From positions 3,288,501 to 3,352,500 of the forward strand of contig NZ_CP042304.1 in assembly GCF_007859655.1 (NCBI RefSeq): a DNA stretch of 64,000 nt, in the 5' to 3' direction. Shown here piece after piece: positions 37,624 to 48,317 of this stretch (its first letter is position 1; each line of letters starts with the position of its first letter). The notes beneath the pieces were generated by a model. That model did no database searches, had not been told where the DNA came from, and saw only the letters and a list, made by a program, of their open reading frames with translations. The translations under genes were made by a program, and so were the position numbers. The DNA is from Devosia ginsengisoli. GTDB taxonomy: Bacteria; Pseudomonadota; Alphaproteobacteria; Rhizobiales; Devosiaceae.

Positions 37624-38331
37624 TCAAGACGTCTCTTCCCTTCTCCCCTTGAGGGAGAGGGATAGCGGACGAGCACCGAACAGCGCGCTGCCCACCCGCA
37701 CATGCGTCGCGCCCATGGCGATACCCACTTCGAAATCGCCGCTCATGCCCATGGAGAGGCCGGAAAGGCCAGCATCGCGGGCCAATATCGCCAACTGGGC
37801 GAAATAGGGGCCGGGCGGCACGCCATCGGGCGGGATGCACATGAGGCCGACAATATCGAGCCCATGGACCTCGCGGCAGCGCCGGACGAAAGCCACTGTT
37901 TCGGCCGGGGCAATGCCGGCCTTCTGTACTTCGAGGCCGATATTGACCTGGACGAAACAGGGCAGCTTGCGGCCGGCCCGCGCCATTTCGGCGGCCAGCA
38001 CGCCGGCCAGCTTGTCGCGATCCACCGTTTCGATGACGTCGAACAGCGCCACCGCCTCGCGCGCCTTGTTGGTCTGCAGCGGCCCGATGAGATGCAGCGT
38101 GATATCGGGATAGCGCGCCCGCAGGCCGGGCCACTTGTCCTTGGCCTCCTGCACGCGGTTTTCGCCGAAAACGCGCTGTCCCGCGACGAGGAACGGCTCG
38201 ATCGCCTCGGCAGGAAAGGTCTTGGAGACAGCGACCAGCTCCACCTGCTCGGGCGGTGCGCCGAAGCGGGCATGGGCGCGGGCGATGCGCTCTTTGATGG
38301 CAGCGAGGTTGCCGGCGGCGGCCAAGTCCAT
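37624..38331 (-). CDS. yggS: YggS/PROSC family PLP-binding protein
   Basis: PLP homeostasis protein. 235 aa. A PLP-lysine region LVAVSKTFPAEAIEPFL, then FGENRVQEAKDKW, LHLIGPLQTNK, a SMGMSGDFEVGIAMGATHVR phosphate-binding loop and VGSALFGAR. The last 14 residues (PLSLSLKGRREETS) are not family sequence: they are translated from an intergenic repeat (CTCTCCCTCAAGGGGAGAAG), so an insertion seems to have replaced or extended the natural end. ATG at 38331. Confidence 0.92.
   Translation of the reverse strand: MDLAAAGNLAAIKERIARAHARFGAPPEQVELVAVSKTFPAEAIEPFLVAGQRVFGENRVQEAKDKWPGLRARYPDITLHLIGPLQTNKAREAVALFDVIETVDRDKLAGVLAAEMARAGRKLPCFVQVNIGLEVQKAGIAPAETVAFVRRCREVHGLDIVGLMCIPPDGVPPGPYFAQLAILARDAGLSGLSMGMSGDFEVGIAMGATHVRVGSALFGARPLSLSLKGRREETS
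37625..37665. repeat. Repeat family D arm (CTTCTCCCCTTGAGGGAGAG)
   Basis: CCTTCTCCCCTTGAGGGAGAGGG near 37631-37655 is a palindromic arm shared with the element at 57630-57784. It overlaps the 3' end of yggS and supplies its last codons. Confidence 0.7.
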
Positions 38332-38485
38332 GCTTTCGCCCTGTTCCTGTTGACCTTGGTGGGGATTTCTGGTGATGGTCCGGTAGCCAAAATCCCCCCC
38401 TAAACGCAAGCCGTGCCGGACTTTACCCGGCGCTTGCGTCAATCATCCCCGAGCGCGACGCGCCAATCATTCAAGGACGAGTTCA

Positions 38486-41104
38486 GTGAGCGGCGAACGC
38501 TACAATCCGCGCGAAATGGAACCCAAGTGGCAGCAGGTATGGAACGACGCCAAAAGCTTCGTTTCGGCCAATGACGATCCGCGCGAGCCCTACTACGTCC
38601 TCGAGATGTTCCCCTATCCGTCGGGCCGCATCCATATGGGCCATGTACGCAACTATTCCATGGGCGACGTGGTGGCGCGCTATTACCGCGCCAAGGGCCG
38701 CAATGTGCTGCATCCCATGGGGTGGGACGCGTTCGGCCTGCCGGCGGAAAATGCCGCCATCGAGCGTGGCATGAATCCGGGCACCTGGACCCGCCAGAAT
38801 ATCGAGGCGATGAAGGCCCAGCTCAAGTCCATGGGCCTGTCCATCGACTGGACGCGCGAGATCGCCACCTGTGAGCCCGAATATTACAAGCACCAGCAAT
38901 CCATGTTCATCGACATGATGCAGGCCGGCCTGGTGACGCGCAAGAAATCCAAGGTCAACTGGGACCCCGTCGATATGACCGTCTTGGCCAATGAGCAGGT
39001 CATCGACGGCAAGGGCTGGCGCTCGGGCGCCGTGGTGGAGCAGCGCGAGCTGACCCAGTGGTTCTTTAAGATTTCCGACTATGCCGAGGAACTGCTGGAG
39101 GCCCTCGACGGGCTGACCGAATGGCCCGAGAAAGTGCGCATCATGCAGCGCAACTGGATCGGCAAGTCCGAAGGCCTGCGCCTGCTGTTCGAATTGCTGC
39201 CGGATGACGCCACGGCTGCGACCAGCATCGAGGTTTTCACCACGCGGCCGGACACGATTTTCGGCGCTTCCTTCATCGCGCTGTCGCCTGACCATCCACT
39301 GACGACGGAACTGGCCGCAGGCAATCCGGCCCTAGCCGAATTCGTCGCCGAATGCCACCGCCATGGCACGGCCACCGAAACGCTGGAAAAGGCCGAGAAA
39401 CTGGGGCTGTTCACCGGATTGCGCGTCAAGCATCCGGTCATCGAGGGTGCCACCCTACCCGTCTATGTCGCCAATTTCGTGCTGATGGACTATGGCACCG
39501 GCGCCATTTTCGGCTGCCCGGCGCATGACCAGCGCGACCTGGACTTTGCCCGCAAATATGACCTGCCGGTCGTGCCCGTCGTGCTGCCCGATGGCGCCGA
39601 CGCCGCCAGCTTCGCCATTGCCGACGAGGCCGCGACCGATCCCGGCGTGATCTACAATTCCGGCTTCCTCGACGGGCTGACTGTGGACGCGGCCAAGAAG
39701 GCCATTGCCGAGCATTTCGCTGGCCGCAAAGTCGATGGCCAGCCCCAGGGCAAGGTGGAAGTGAACTACCGCCTGCGTGACTGGGGCCTGTCGCGCCAGC
39801 GCTATTGGGGCGCGCCCATCCCGATCATTCATTGCGAGACCTGCGGCACCATTCCCGTGCCCAAGAAGGACCTGCCGGTGGTGCTGCCCGCCGATGTCAG
39901 CTTCGACAAGCCGGGCAATGCGCTGGACCACCACCCGACCTGGAAGCATGTGAACTGCCCGCAATGCGGCGGCGCGGCACGGCGCGAAACCGACACCATG
40001 GACACGTTCGTCGATTCGTCCTGGTATTTCGCCCGCTTCACCGCCCCGCATGCCGAGACGCCGACCATTCCCGCCGTGGCCAATCGCTGGCTGCCTGTCG
40101 ATCAGTATATCGGCGGCGTGGAACACGCGATCCTGCACCTGCTCTATTCGCGCTTCTTCACCCGCGCCATGAAGGCAACCGGCCATGTGGACCTGGACGA
40201 GCCTTTCAAGGGCCTGTTCACCCAGGGCATGGTGACCCACGAGACCTACAAGTCATCAGCGGGCGAATGGGTGCCGCCCACCGAGGTGGTGGTGGAAACC
40301 ACCGGCGAGCAGCGCGCGGCTCGGCACATCACCTCCGGCGCGCCAATTGCCATCGGCTCGGTGGAGAAGATGAGCAAGTCCAAGAAGAATGTGGTCGATC
40401 CCGACGAGATCGTCGCCACCTATGGCGCCGATACCGCGCGCTGGTTCATGCTGTCGGATTCCCCGCCGGAACGCGACGTGCAATGGACCGAGGCCGGCGT
40501 CGAGGGCGCCAGCCGCTTCCAGCAGCGCGTCTGGCGGCTGGTCGGCGAAACCATCGCTCTTGTGGAACAGTCTTCCGATATTGTTCGTGGTTCTGACGAC
40601 GATGAAGCCAAGACTCTGCGCAAGGCGGTGCATCGCGCCGTGCATACAGTCGGCGAGGATATCGAGGGCCTGCGCTTCAACCGCGCCGTGGCACAGATCT
40701 ATGAGCTGACCAATGCGCTGGTGCGCGCGGCAGGCCTGGCTTCGGCCGCCCCAGCAGCACGGATCGGGGCGCTGCAGGAGGGTGTGGAGCGTCTGATCCA
40801 GCTCATCGCCCCGATGATGCCGCATCTGGCCGAAACCTGCTGGCAGGCGCTGGGCAAAACGGGCCTGGTAACCGATGCGCCCTGGCCCGAAGTCGACCCG
40901 GCTCTGCTGGTGGATGACACGGTGACGCTGCCCATCCAGGTCAATGGCAAGCGCCGCGGCGAAATCGCCGTGGCCAAGGGCACGCCATCAGCCGAGGTGG
41001 AAAAGCTGGTCTTGTCAATGGACGAGATTGTCCGCATTCTGGCCGGACAGGTGCCGAAAAAGATCGTCGTCGTGCCGGACAGGATCGTCAATGTCGTTGT
41101 CTAA
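38486..41104 (+). CDS. leuS: Leucyl-tRNA synthetase
   Basis: Class I aminoacyl-tRNA synthetase, 872 aa. HIGH-type motif HMGH (50-53, in [15 protein letters not shown]), CP1 editing domain (about 220-420), zinc-type Cys pairs ([21 protein letters not shown]), KMSKSKKN (about 635) and the anticodon-binding C-terminus. GTG start at 38486 with AAGGACGAG upstream. It overlaps lptE, forming the conserved leuS-lptE-holA operon. Confidence 0.97.
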   Translation: MSGERYNPREMEPKWQQVWNDAKSFVSANDDPREPYYVLEMFPYPSGRIHMGHVRNYSMGDVVARYYRAKGRNVLHPMGWDAFGLPAENAAIERGMNPGTWTRQNIEAMKAQLKSMGLSIDWTREIATCEPEYYKHQQSMFIDMMQAGLVTRKKSKVNWDPVDMTVLANEQVIDGKGWRSGAVVEQRELTQWFFKISDYAEELLEALDGLTEWPEKVRIMQRNWIGKSEGLRLLFELLPDDATAATSIEVFTTRPDTIFGASFIALSPDHPLTTELAAGNPALAEFVAECHRHGTATETLEKAEKLGLFTGLRVKHPVIEGATLPVYVANFVLMDYGTGAIFGCPAHDQRDLDFARKYDLPVVPVVLPDGADAASFAIADEAATDPGVIYNSGFLDGLTVDAAKKAIAEHFAGRKVDGQPQGKVEVNYRLRDWGLSRQRYWGAPIPIIHCETCGTIPVPKKDLPVVLPADVSFDKPGNALDHHPTWKHVNCPQCGGAARRETDTMDTFVDSSWYFARFTAPHAETPTIPAVANRWLPVDQYIGGVEHAILHLLYSRFFTRAMKATGHVDLDEPFKGLFTQGMVTHETYKSSAGEWVPPTEVVVETTGEQRAARHITSGAPIAIGSVEKMSKSKKNVVDPDEIVATYGADTARWFMLSDSPPERDVQWTEAGVEGASRFQQRVWRLVGETIALVEQSSDIVRGSDDDEAKTLRKAVHRAVHTVGEDIEGLRFNRAVAQIYELTNALVRAAGLASAAPAARIGALQEGVERLIQLIAPMMPHLAETCWQALGKTGLVTDAPWPEVDPALLVDDTVTLPIQVNGKRRGEIAVAKGTPSAEVEKLVLSMDEIVRILAGQVPKKIVVVPDRIVNVVV

Positions 41105-41597
41105 GCCCCTGCATAGGATCGCAGCCGCAAGCCTTGTGCTGGGCCTGGCCACGGCTCTGGGCGCCTGCAGCTTTACCCCGGTCTATAGCGGCACCACGGC
41201 CGGCCAGCCCCTGCTGGAGCTGGCCTATGCCAAGCCGACGACCCGGCTGGAACAGATCGTCTATCAGGAACTGGCTCTGCGCTTCGGCCGTTCCGAGACT
41301 GAAACCGCGCCGCTGGCGCAGGTGCGGGTCTCGTCATCGGCGCCCGCCATCGGCTATTCCGTCACCGCCAATCCCAATAAGCCCTACCGCGCCACGGTGA
41401 CGGCGACCCTGACCCTGACGCGCCGCGACGGCACAGAGGCCCAGCCGCTCATACTCACCCGGCAGGCCAGCGCTGAATATACCACCAGCGGCCAGGTGCT
41501 GGCCGATACGGCAGCCCGGACCGATGCCGACGAGCGCGCCGCCAAAGCCGCCGCCGAATCACTGCGCCTGGCCCTGCTGGCCGCGCTCAGCCGCTGA
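41091..41597 (+). CDS. lptE: LPS assembly lipoprotein LptE
   Basis: Outer-membrane lipoprotein that plugs LptD during LPS export. 168 aa. Signal peptide with lipobox LGAC (acylated Cys26), then [27 protein letters not shown] and an Ala-rich helical end, as in alphaproteobacterial LptE. Assignment relies strongly on position: start inside leuS, and its stop shares a base with the holA ATG. Confidence 0.88.
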   Translation: MSLSKPLHRIAAASLVLGLATALGACSFTPVYSGTTAGQPLLELAYAKPTTRLEQIVYQELALRFGRSETETAPLAQVRVSSSAPAIGYSVTANPNKPYRATVTATLTLTRRDGTEAQPLILTRQASAEYTTSGQVLADTAARTDADERAAKAAAESLRLALLAALSR

Positions 41598-42619
41598 TGA
41601 CGGCACTCAAGGCGCATGAAGTCGCCCGTTTCCTGGCCCGGCCCGACCTGAGCGAGGGCATTTTTCTCGCTTATGGCCCCGATGCCGGGCTGGTGCGCGA
41701 AACAGCGCAGCGCCTGATCCGCCAATTGAGCGGCGACGACCCCGAATCGGCGAGTGTGGTGGTGCTCGATGGTGCCGAAGTGGATGCCGACCCCTCCATT
41801 CTCGCCGTCGAAGCCCGCACCATGTCGCTGTTCGGTGGCAAACGCATCATCCGCGTACGCGGCGCCGGCAAATCGCTGGTCATGACACTGACCGAGCTGC
41901 GCGACGATCCGGCCGGTGCCGCCATCGTGCTCGAAGCGGGCAACCTCACGCCCAAGGACGCGCTGCGCGCATTGGTGGAGGCGGCCAAGCTCGGCCGGGC
42001 CCTGCCCTGCTATCCCGATAGCGACGAAACCCTGCAGGCGCTGATCCGCGAGACCTTCAACCAGCACGGCATTCGCATCGACCAGGATGTGGTGAGCACA
42101 TTGCGCGAAATTCTCGGCAATGACCGCGAAATCACAAGGCGCGAGCTGGAAAAGCTCACGCTTTATGCGGCATCGAGCAAGAGCCTGACCCGCGAGGATG
42201 TGCTGCGGCTTTGTGCCGACAATGGCATGCTGGTGATCGACGCCATTCTCGACGCCACCGGCGCCGGTCATGCCGAAAAGCTGGAACTGGCGCTGGATCG
42301 GGCTTTGTCCTCCGCGGTCGATCCACAGCGGCTGCTGGCCATGTCCACCATCCATTTCGCCAATCTGCGCCGCTGGCGCACCGAGGTCGATGCCGGCAAG
42401 ATGCCGCGCGCCGTGCTCGAAGGACTACGTCCCAAGCCGCATTTTTCGCGGATTTCCAGCCTGGAGCAGCAATTGCGCCTATGGTCGGACAATGCGCTGG
42501 CCACGGCGTCGGAGCGTATCCTGCAGGCCACGTCAGACAGCCGCCGCCGCCCTGCCCTCGCCGAATCCAGCCTGCGCCGCGCCCTGCTGGCCATCTGCAT
42601 GATGGCCGCGGCGCATTAG
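41597..42619 (+). CDS. holA: DNA polymerase III delta subunit
   Basis: Clamp-loader wrench subunit that opens the beta clamp. 340 aa. FLAYGPDAGLVRETAQRLI, then MSLFGGKRIIRVRGAGKSL and the C-terminal FANLRRWRTEVDAGKMPRAV / PKPHFSRISSLEQQ region are typical. ATG overlaps the lptE stop. It converges with parB; a parS site and a palindrome lie in the gap. Confidence 0.93.
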   Translation: MTALKAHEVARFLARPDLSEGIFLAYGPDAGLVRETAQRLIRQLSGDDPESASVVVLDGAEVDADPSILAVEARTMSLFGGKRIIRVRGAGKSLVMTLTELRDDPAGAAIVLEAGNLTPKDALRALVEAAKLGRALPCYPDSDETLQALIRETFNQHGIRIDQDVVSTLREILGNDREITRRELEKLTLYAASSKSLTREDVLRLCADNGMLVIDAILDATGAGHAEKLELALDRALSSAVDPQRLLAMSTIHFANLRRWRTEVDAGKMPRAVLEGLRPKPHFSRISSLEQQLRLWSDNALATASERILQATSDSRRRPALAESSLRRALLAICMMAAAH

Positions 42620-42620
42620 C

Positions 42621-42634
42621 GTTTCACGTGAAAC
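42621..42634. other. parS: parS site 1 (perfect)
   Basis: GTTTCACGTGAAAC, the chromosomal ParB-binding consensus, two bases after the holA stop and 83 bp from the parB stop. Confidence 0.9.
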
Positions 42635-42654
42635 TTCGAGCCGCGCCCAAAGGG

Positions 42655-42679
42655 AAAATCGCTCCGGTGGAGCGATTTT
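42655..42679. terminator. 11-bp palindrome between convergent holA and parB
   Basis: AAAATCGCTCC-GGT-GGAGCGATTTT. Second copy of the purH-distal palindrome at 27229. With A and T ends in both directions it can terminate both convergent genes. Confidence 0.65.
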
Positions 42680-42716
42680 AGGCGAGAAGGCCATTAGGGC
42701 TATGCCCGAATGGCAA

Positions 42717-43590
42717 TCAGTTGCTGCCCGTGAGCTTCACGCACAGCCCGTCGAGCTGCTCCAGCGTGCGATAGCGGATTTCGAGCTTGCCGCCGCGCTC
42801 GCTATGCGACAGCGACACCGACAGCCCCAAGGCATCCGACAGCCGCCGCTCCAGCGCCACCGTATCGGCATCGCGCTCGGCATGCGACTCGCCCGGTTTC
42901 TTCTTGCCGGCGACTTCGCGCTGCTGGCTCAAGGCTTCCGCTTCGCGCACCGACAGGCCACCGGCGACAATCTGGCGCGCCAGGGTCGCCGGATCCTCGG
43001 CGGTGATCAGCGTGCGGGCATGGCCCGCCGTCAGCGTGCCTGACGCCACCATGCCACGCACATCTTCCGGCAGGCGCAGCAGGCGCAAAGTATTGGCAAC
43101 ATGCGACCGGCTCTTGCCGATCACCTGGGCCAGGTCCTGCTGGGTATAGTCGAACTGTTCGATCAACTGGCCGTAACCCATTGCTTCTTCAAGCGGATTG
43201 AGATCGGCGCGCTGCACGTTCTCGATAATGGCGAGCTCGAGCGCTTCCTTGTCGCCCACCTCGCGCACAATGACCGGCACGTCATGCAGGCCCGCCTTCT
43301 GCGCCGCACGCCAGCGACGCTCACCGGCGATCAGCTCGAAAATATTGGGATCGTCGCTTGGCCGCACCAGCAAGGGCTGCATGACGCCCTTTTCCCGAGA
43401 TCGAATTGGTCAGCTCCTCGAGCTGATCGGGGTCGAAGGTGCGGCGCGGATTGGCGCGATTGGCGATGATGAACTCGACCGGCAGCCGCTTGACCCCGCC
43501 CGATTCGGTGACGCGGGCGCCCTCGACGGTCGCCATGTCGCCAATCAGCGCCGCGAGCCCGCGACCGAGACGTGTGGGTTTGTCACTCAT
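42717..43590 (-). pseudogene. parB: Chromosome partition protein ParB, frame broken by a 1-nt insertion (probable sequence error)
   Basis: CTP-dependent DNA clamp that loads at parS. N-terminal part (MSDKPTRLGRGLAALIGD; VEFIIANRANPRRTFD) and the rest (MQPLLVRP; FELIAGERRWRAAQKAGLHD with the CTP-binding GERRWRA motif; HTH LAQVIGKSRSHVANTLRLLR) are in different frames. At 43394-43396 (CCC on the plus strand) removal of one base restores NSISEKGVMQPLLVR and a normal 290-aa protein. Six intact parS sites nearby argue that ParB is functional and the indel is an error. Confidence 0.9.
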
Positions 43591-43601
43591 ATATCCCGCT
43601 C

Positions 43602-44402
43602 CTATGCCGCGTTGAGCTGCCGCTCGCGGCGGATCACTTCGGTCGCCAGCCGCAGATAGGCCTGGCTGCCGGCGCATTTGAGGTCGTAGAGCAAAGCCGG
43701 CTTGCCATAGGACGGCGCCTCGCTCAGCCGCACATTGCGCGGAATGACCGTGTCATAAACCAGTGCGCCCATTTCCTGCCGCACATCCTGCAGCACCTGT
43801 TCAGAAAGGTTGTTGCGCTTGTCGAACATGGTCATGACCACGCCCTGGATAGCGAGGCGCGGATTGAGCGTCGAGCGGATTTGTTCAATGGTTTGAAGCA
43901 GTTGGCTAAGGCCTTCCAGGGCGAAAAATTCGCATTGCAAGGGCACCAGCACCGCATCGGCCGCAACCAGCGAGTTGACCGTCAGCAGGTTCAACGAGGG
44001 CGGGCAGTCGATGAGGATATAGCTTACCGGCCGCTCATTGATGGTGAGCTCGCCCAACTGCTTGAAGGCATTGCGCAGCTTGAAGGCACGATCGGCCTGG
44101 CCGGCAATGGTCAGCTCGACGCCCAGCAGATCCATGGTCGAGGGGACAATGGCCACATTGGGCACCGAGGTCATGATGGCAGCCTGCGCCACCGTGGCTT
44201 CACCCACCAGCAGGTCATAGGACGAGACGTCGCGGTCGGTGCGCGAAATGCCCAGGCCCGTCGAGGCATTGCCCTGCGGGTCGAGATCGACGATCAGCAC
44301 GCGCTCGCCAATGGCGGCAAGCGCGGTCGCAAGATTGATGGCAGTCGTGGTTTTGCCCACGCCGCCTTTTTGGTTGGCCAGTGTCAGGATACGGGGCGCC
44401 AC
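43602..44402 (-). CDS. parA: Chromosome partitioning ATPase ParA
   Basis: Walker-type ATPase that segregates ParB-parS complexes. 266 aa from GTG at 44402. Deviant Walker A KGGVGKTT (12-19), Walker A' VDLDPQGNAS and Walker B-like YILIDCPPSL are intact. It lies 11 bp upstream of parB and after rsmG, the conserved mnmG-rsmG-parA-parB order. Confidence 0.96.
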   Translation of the reverse strand: MAPRILTLANQKGGVGKTTTAINLATALAAIGERVLIVDLDPQGNASTGLGISRTDRDVSSYDLLVGEATVAQAAIMTSVPNVAIVPSTMDLLGVELTIAGQADRAFKLRNAFKQLGELTINERPVSYILIDCPPSLNLLTVNSLVAADAVLVPLQCEFFALEGLSQLLQTIEQIRSTLNPRLAIQGVVMTMFDKRNNLSEQVLQDVRQEMGALVYDTVIPRNVRLSEAPSYGKPALLYDLKCAGSQAYLRLATEVIRRERQLNAA

Positions 44403-44426
44403 AACAGGCCTCCAGCTCGTTCGCCG

Positions 44427-45074
44427 CTAACTAACTGTTTTCGCACGCAAATCTGTAAGCGTGAGCAGGACACCTTCTGCATCGGTGTCACTCTTGGTTA
44501 CTACCACGTTAAAGTCCCAATGCGGAACCGCTTCCGCCAGTTCTTCAACATGTTCCCTGCCCTTGTGCAGGATTGCCCGCGTTTCCGGGCCAAAGAAAGG
44601 CTGCATCCAGCCGCATAGCGTCGGCAAACCGGCCAGCGCACGCGAGGTGATCACATCAGGCACCGGTGTTTCACGTGAATCAACCTGGTCGCTCCGCAAC
44701 CCTTCCACCGCGACAACAAGCCCCAACTCACGAGCTACTGTGCGGAGAAAGCTCACTTTTCGTCCATTCGGCTCGATAAGCGTGAAGTGGTGATTCGGGC
44801 TCTTGAGTGCAACGGCTAGTGGCAGTGCCGGCAGGCCGCCGCCGCTCCCGAGATCGAGAAACGCACGATCCCCGGCCTTCAGCAGTTTCAGGACCTGCAG
44901 GCTATCGGCAAAATGCCGCGACCAGACATCATTCAGTGTTTCACGTGAAACAAGATTCTGCACCGCCTGCCACCTCCGCAGCAGCTGAGCATAGGATTCC
45001 AGATCCTTGGCAACATCGGCGAGCGGTCGGGTGAAATGCGCCGCATAGGGCGCGATGGCGTCGCTATCCGCCAT
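44427..45074 (-). CDS. rsmG: 16S rRNA (guanine(527)-N7)-methyltransferase RsmG
   Basis: SAM-dependent m7G527 methyltransferase (GidB). 215 aa. SAM motif FLDLGSGGGLPALPLA, then FTLIEPNGRKVSFLRTVAREL and VITSRALAGLPTL. Its ATG overlaps the mnmG stop (TGATG). Two parS sites are embedded in its coding sequence. Confidence 0.95.
   Translation of the reverse strand: MADSDAIAPYAAHFTRPLADVAKDLESYAQLLRRWQAVQNLVSRETLNDVWSRHFADSLQVLKLLKAGDRAFLDLGSGGGLPALPLAVALKSPNHHFTLIEPNGRKVSFLRTVARELGLVVAVEGLRSDQVDSRETPVPDVITSRALAGLPTLCGWMQPFFGPETRAILHKGREHVEELAEAVPHWDFNVVVTKSDTDAEGVLLTLTDLRAKTVS
44668..44681. other. parS: parS site 2 (one mismatch), inside rsmG
   Basis: GTTTCACGTGAATC; 13 of 14 bases match the palindromic consensus. 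Confidence 0.85.
44938..44951. other. parS: parS site 3 (perfect), inside rsmG
   Basis: GTTTCACGTGAAAC within TGTTTCACGTGAAACA (44937-44952), the full 16-base consensus. Confidence 0.92.
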
Positions 45075-46936
45075 CAGCTGGCCTTGCGCAAATCGCCGCG
45101 CCGGATCACAGCCAGCAGCAGCGTGACAGCCGCCGGCGTCATACCATCCATGGCCTGGGCCTGGGCAATGGTCTGCGGTCGATATTGCTGCAGCTTCTGC
45201 CGCAGCTCCATCGACAGGCCGGGAATCGCCTCATAGTCGAGATGGTCAGGAATCGGCTTCTGTTCGTCGCGCCGCACCGCATCGATATCGTCGCGCTGTC
45301 GGTCGAGATAGACCGCATATTGCGCGTCGACGACCAACTGCTCGATGATTCCTTTTGGGATTTCAAGCACTTCCGGCCACAGCCGACCAGTGTCGACGGG
45401 CGTCACATCCGGATAGGACAGCAGGTCGAAGGCCGAGCGCAGCTTGCCATCTTCGTTGACTGCAATGCCCGCCTTGCGCGCCGCATTTGGCGAGGCTGTG
45501 AGGCTATTCAGCAGGGCACGACCCCTGGTCAGCGCGTCGGCCTTGGCAGCAAACAATTCGCGGCGCTCTTCGCCAATTAGTCCCTTCTCCACGCCCAGCG
45601 GGGTCAAGCGCTGATCGGCATTATCAGCGCGCAAATGCAGACGGAATTCGGCGCGGGAGGTGAACATGCGATAGGGCTCGGACACACCGCGTGTCACCAG
45701 GTCGTCCACCATGACGCCGAGATAGCTCTCGGTGCGCGACAGGATCATCGGATCACTGCCCATGGCGGCCAAAGCAGCATTGGCGCCGGCCAGCAGGCCC
45801 TGCGCACCGGCCTCTTCATAGCCGGTCGTGCCATTGATCTGCCCGGCCAGGTAAAGCCCTGGCTGGCGCTTCAGCTCAAGCGTGGGTCGCAGCTCGCGCG
45901 GATCGACATGGTCATATTCGATGGCATAGCCCGGCCGGATAATGCGAACATTTTCTAGCCCCGGCATGGTGCGCAAGAAGGTTTCCTGCACCTCTGCCGG
46001 CAGCGAGGTGGAAACGCCATTGGGATAGACCGTCTTGTCGTCAAGCCCTTCTGGCTCAAGGAAAATCTGGTGACTGTCGCGATCGGCGAAGCGCACCACC
46101 TTGTCCTCGATGGACGGACAATAGCGCGGCCCTCGGCTCTGGATCCGGCCACCATACATAGCGGATCGATGCAGGTTTTCCGTGATGATCCGATGCGTTT
46201 CTGACGTCGTGCGGGTGATGTGACAGGACACCTGCGGCGTGGTGATTTTCTTGGTCAGGGCAGAGAATGGTTCGGGTACATCGTCGCCCGGCTGCGCTTC
46301 CAGCATGGCATAGTCGATACTATTGCCATCGAGCCGTGCCGGCGTGCCGGTCTTCAGGCGGCCCAGCTGCAGACCAAGGGCTTCCAGCCGTGTCGAGAGC
46401 CCTAGCACCGGCTTTTCCCCGACACGGCCCGCCGGCGTGGTTTCCTCGCCGCGATGAATCAAGCCGCGCAGGAAAGTGCCGGTAGTGAGAACGACCGCCC
46501 TGGTGCCGATGCGCCGGCCATCAAGCAACACAACGCCGCTCACCGCGCCATTGGTGACCTCGATATCATCGACCTCACCCTCGATCACGTCGAGATTGGG
46601 CTGGGCAGTGATAGCGGCCTGCATGGCCTCTCGATAGAGTTTGCGATCAGCCTGAGCCCGTGGGCCGCGCACAGCAGGGCCCTTGCGGCGGTTAAGCACG
46701 CGGAACTGTATGCCGGCCGCATCGGCCACGCGCCCCATCAACCCGTCCAGCGCATCGATCTCGCGCACCAGATGGCCCTTGCCCAGCCCGCCAATGGCTG
46801 GATTGCAGCTCATCTCGCCGATGGTGGCAAACTTATGCGTTACCAGCGCCGTCGGAACGCCGAGGCGCGCTGAAGCCGCCGCGGCTTCACAGCCGGCGTG
46901 ACCACCCCCAACGACGATGACGGCATAGTCGCTCAT
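45074..46936 (-). CDS. mnmG: tRNA uridine-5-carboxymethylaminomethyl modification enzyme MnmG
   Basis: FAD-dependent partner of MnmE in wobble uridine modification (GidA). 620 aa. N-terminal FAD motif [17 protein letters not shown], conserved [22 protein letters not shown], and the C-terminal MnmE/tRNA-binding helical region. It is cotranscribed with rsmG. Two parS sites separate it from mnmE. Confidence 0.97.
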   Translation of the reverse strand: MSDYAVIVVGGGHAGCEAAAASARLGVPTALVTHKFATIGEMSCNPAIGGLGKGHLVREIDALDGLMGRVADAAGIQFRVLNRRKGPAVRGPRAQADRKLYREAMQAAITAQPNLDVIEGEVDDIEVTNGAVSGVVLLDGRRIGTRAVVLTTGTFLRGLIHRGEETTPAGRVGEKPVLGLSTRLEALGLQLGRLKTGTPARLDGNSIDYAMLEAQPGDDVPEPFSALTKKITTPQVSCHITRTTSETHRIITENLHRSAMYGGRIQSRGPRYCPSIEDKVVRFADRDSHQIFLEPEGLDDKTVYPNGVSTSLPAEVQETFLRTMPGLENVRIIRPGYAIEYDHVDPRELRPTLELKRQPGLYLAGQINGTTGYEEAGAQGLLAGANAALAAMGSDPMILSRTESYLGVMVDDLVTRGVSEPYRMFTSRAEFRLHLRADNADQRLTPLGVEKGLIGEERRELFAAKADALTRGRALLNSLTASPNAARKAGIAVNEDGKLRSAFDLLSYPDVTPVDTGRLWPEVLEIPKGIIEQLVVDAQYAVYLDRQRDDIDAVRRDEQKPIPDHLDYEAIPGLSMELRQKLQQYRPQTIAQAQAMDGMTPAAVTLLLAVIRRGDLRKAS

Positions 46937-46970
46937 GCAATGTCTCCGAAGGCGGTCTCAATAGGCCAAT

Positions 46971-46984
46971 GTTTCACGTGAATC
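46971..46984. other. parS: parS site 4
   Basis: GTTTCACGTGAATC in the mnmG-mnmE gap; one mismatch to consensus. Confidence 0.87.
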
Positions 46985-47007
46985 AATTCCGGCGACATCA
47001 CGGACGT

Positions 47008-47021
47008 GTTTCACGTGAATC
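47008..47021. other. parS: parS site 5, overlapping the mnmE stop
   Basis: GTTTCACGTGAATC, 37 bp from site 4; its last bases overlap the mnmE stop codon (47020-47022). Confidence 0.87.
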
Positions 47022-48303
47022 ATTTGCCGATGCAGAAGCTGGCAAACAGCCGGTCCAGCACGCGTTCGGCATCCAACCGCCCAACCAGACGCTCCAGGGC
47101 TTGCGAGGCAATACGGAGGCTTTCGGCGGCCAGTTCGGGCACGGCCAGTTGCCGTGCGGCCGCATCCAACGCCTCGGTAGCACTTTCCAGCGCCAGGCGA
47201 TCCCGCTCGCGGCTGAGCAAGGCTGGTTCGCCACTGGCCAGCGTCTGGCCGATGGCCTCGATACGCTGCAAGAGTTCGCCAAGCCCGACGCCCGATCGAG
47301 CGGATACCGCGACATCCATGCCGGGCACGGTGCCGAGATCACGTTTGGTGCCGACCTTGATGATCCGGTCGCCCTGCGTATCACTGGCATCGACGATATC
47401 CGGTGCGTACAGCCACAGGACGATATCGGCCTGCTCGATGGCCTGGCGGGCGCGGCGGACGCCTTCGGCTTCGGCCTTGCTGTCGGTATCGCGCAAGCCG
47501 GCCAGATCCAGCAGGATGTAGAGCTGGCCGTTGATATCGAGCGGGACTTCGCGCACATCGCGCGTCGTGCCGGCTTCGTCGGTGACGATGGCAATGTCGG
47601 ACCTCGCCAATGCATTGAGCAGGCTGGATTTTCCGGCATTGGGCGGGCCGGCCAGGGCGACGCGAATGCCTTCGCGGACAATGCGGCCATGTTCCAGCGA
47701 GGCCAGAGCTGTACCAATATCGGCACGCAGGGCGGCGATGCTGTCACCGAAGCTGGCGGGCAGGGCGTCGGCCACGTCGCCTTCATCGGAAAAATCGAGT
47801 CGGGCTTCGATTTCGGCGCGGAGGTCGAGCAATTGGTCGCGCCAGGTATCGACGCGTTGGGACAGGCCGCCTTCGAAACGGGCAAGGGCCTGGCGACGCT
47901 GGTTTTCGGTTTCGGCATCCAGCAGGTCGCCGAGACCCTCGATTTCGACCAGGTCGAGTTTGCCGTTCTCGAAGGCGCGGCGAGTGAATTCGCCGGCTTC
48001 AGCCAGCCGCGCACCTTTTGACGTGATGAGCTTGATGATAGCGCGAACGCCCGCCGGCGAGCCATGCACCTGCAATTCGGCGCAATCCTCGCCGGTAAAG
48101 CTGTGCGGCGCCGGAAACCAGGCGACGAGACCTCGATCGAGCAGCGAGTCGCGGCCGATGGGCCGCAAAATCAGCCGCCGCGGTTCTGGCAGGACACCGC
48201 TGACATCACGCAGCATCTCGGCCGTGCGTGGACCGGAGAGGCGAATGACCGCGACACCCGAAGGCGGCGCGCCAGAGGAGAGAGCAACGATCGTGTCGGT
48301 CAT
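47020..48303 (-). CDS. mnmE: tRNA modification GTPase MnmE
   Basis: Works with MnmG on wobble U34. 427 aa: N-terminal formyl-THF-binding domain, a G domain with P-loop GPPNAGKSS (219-227), switch region GTTRDV, G3 DLAGL, and the C-terminal FCIGK holding the conserved catalytic-region cysteine. It lies between rho and mnmG. Confidence 0.96.
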   Translation of the reverse strand: MTDTIVALSSGAPPSGVAVIRLSGPRTAEMLRDVSGVLPEPRRLILRPIGRDSLLDRGLVAWFPAPHSFTGEDCAELQVHGSPAGVRAIIKLITSKGARLAEAGEFTRRAFENGKLDLVEIEGLGDLLDAETENQRRQALARFEGGLSQRVDTWRDQLLDLRAEIEARLDFSDEGDVADALPASFGDSIAALRADIGTALASLEHGRIVREGIRVALAGPPNAGKSSLLNALARSDIAIVTDEAGTTRDVREVPLDINGQLYILLDLAGLRDTDSKAEAEGVRRARQAIEQADIVLWLYAPDIVDASDTQGDRIIKVGTKRDLGTVPGMDVAVSARSGVGLGELLQRIEAIGQTLASGEPALLSRERDRLALESATEALDAAARQLAVPELAAESLRIASQALERLVGRLDAERVLDRLFASFCIGK

Positions 48304-48317
48304 TCGCTAAATCCCAA

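Noticed and set aside
43380..43400. Programmed ribosomal frameshift in parB
   Set aside because: The GGGAAAAGG context looks slippery, but other conserved genes show similar indels and ParB families are not known to use frameshifting.
43572..44618. 348-codon open frame antisense to parA
   Set aside because: Shadow ORF over ParA and rsmG; composition is Gln/His/Arg/Gly-rich as expected for an antisense frame.
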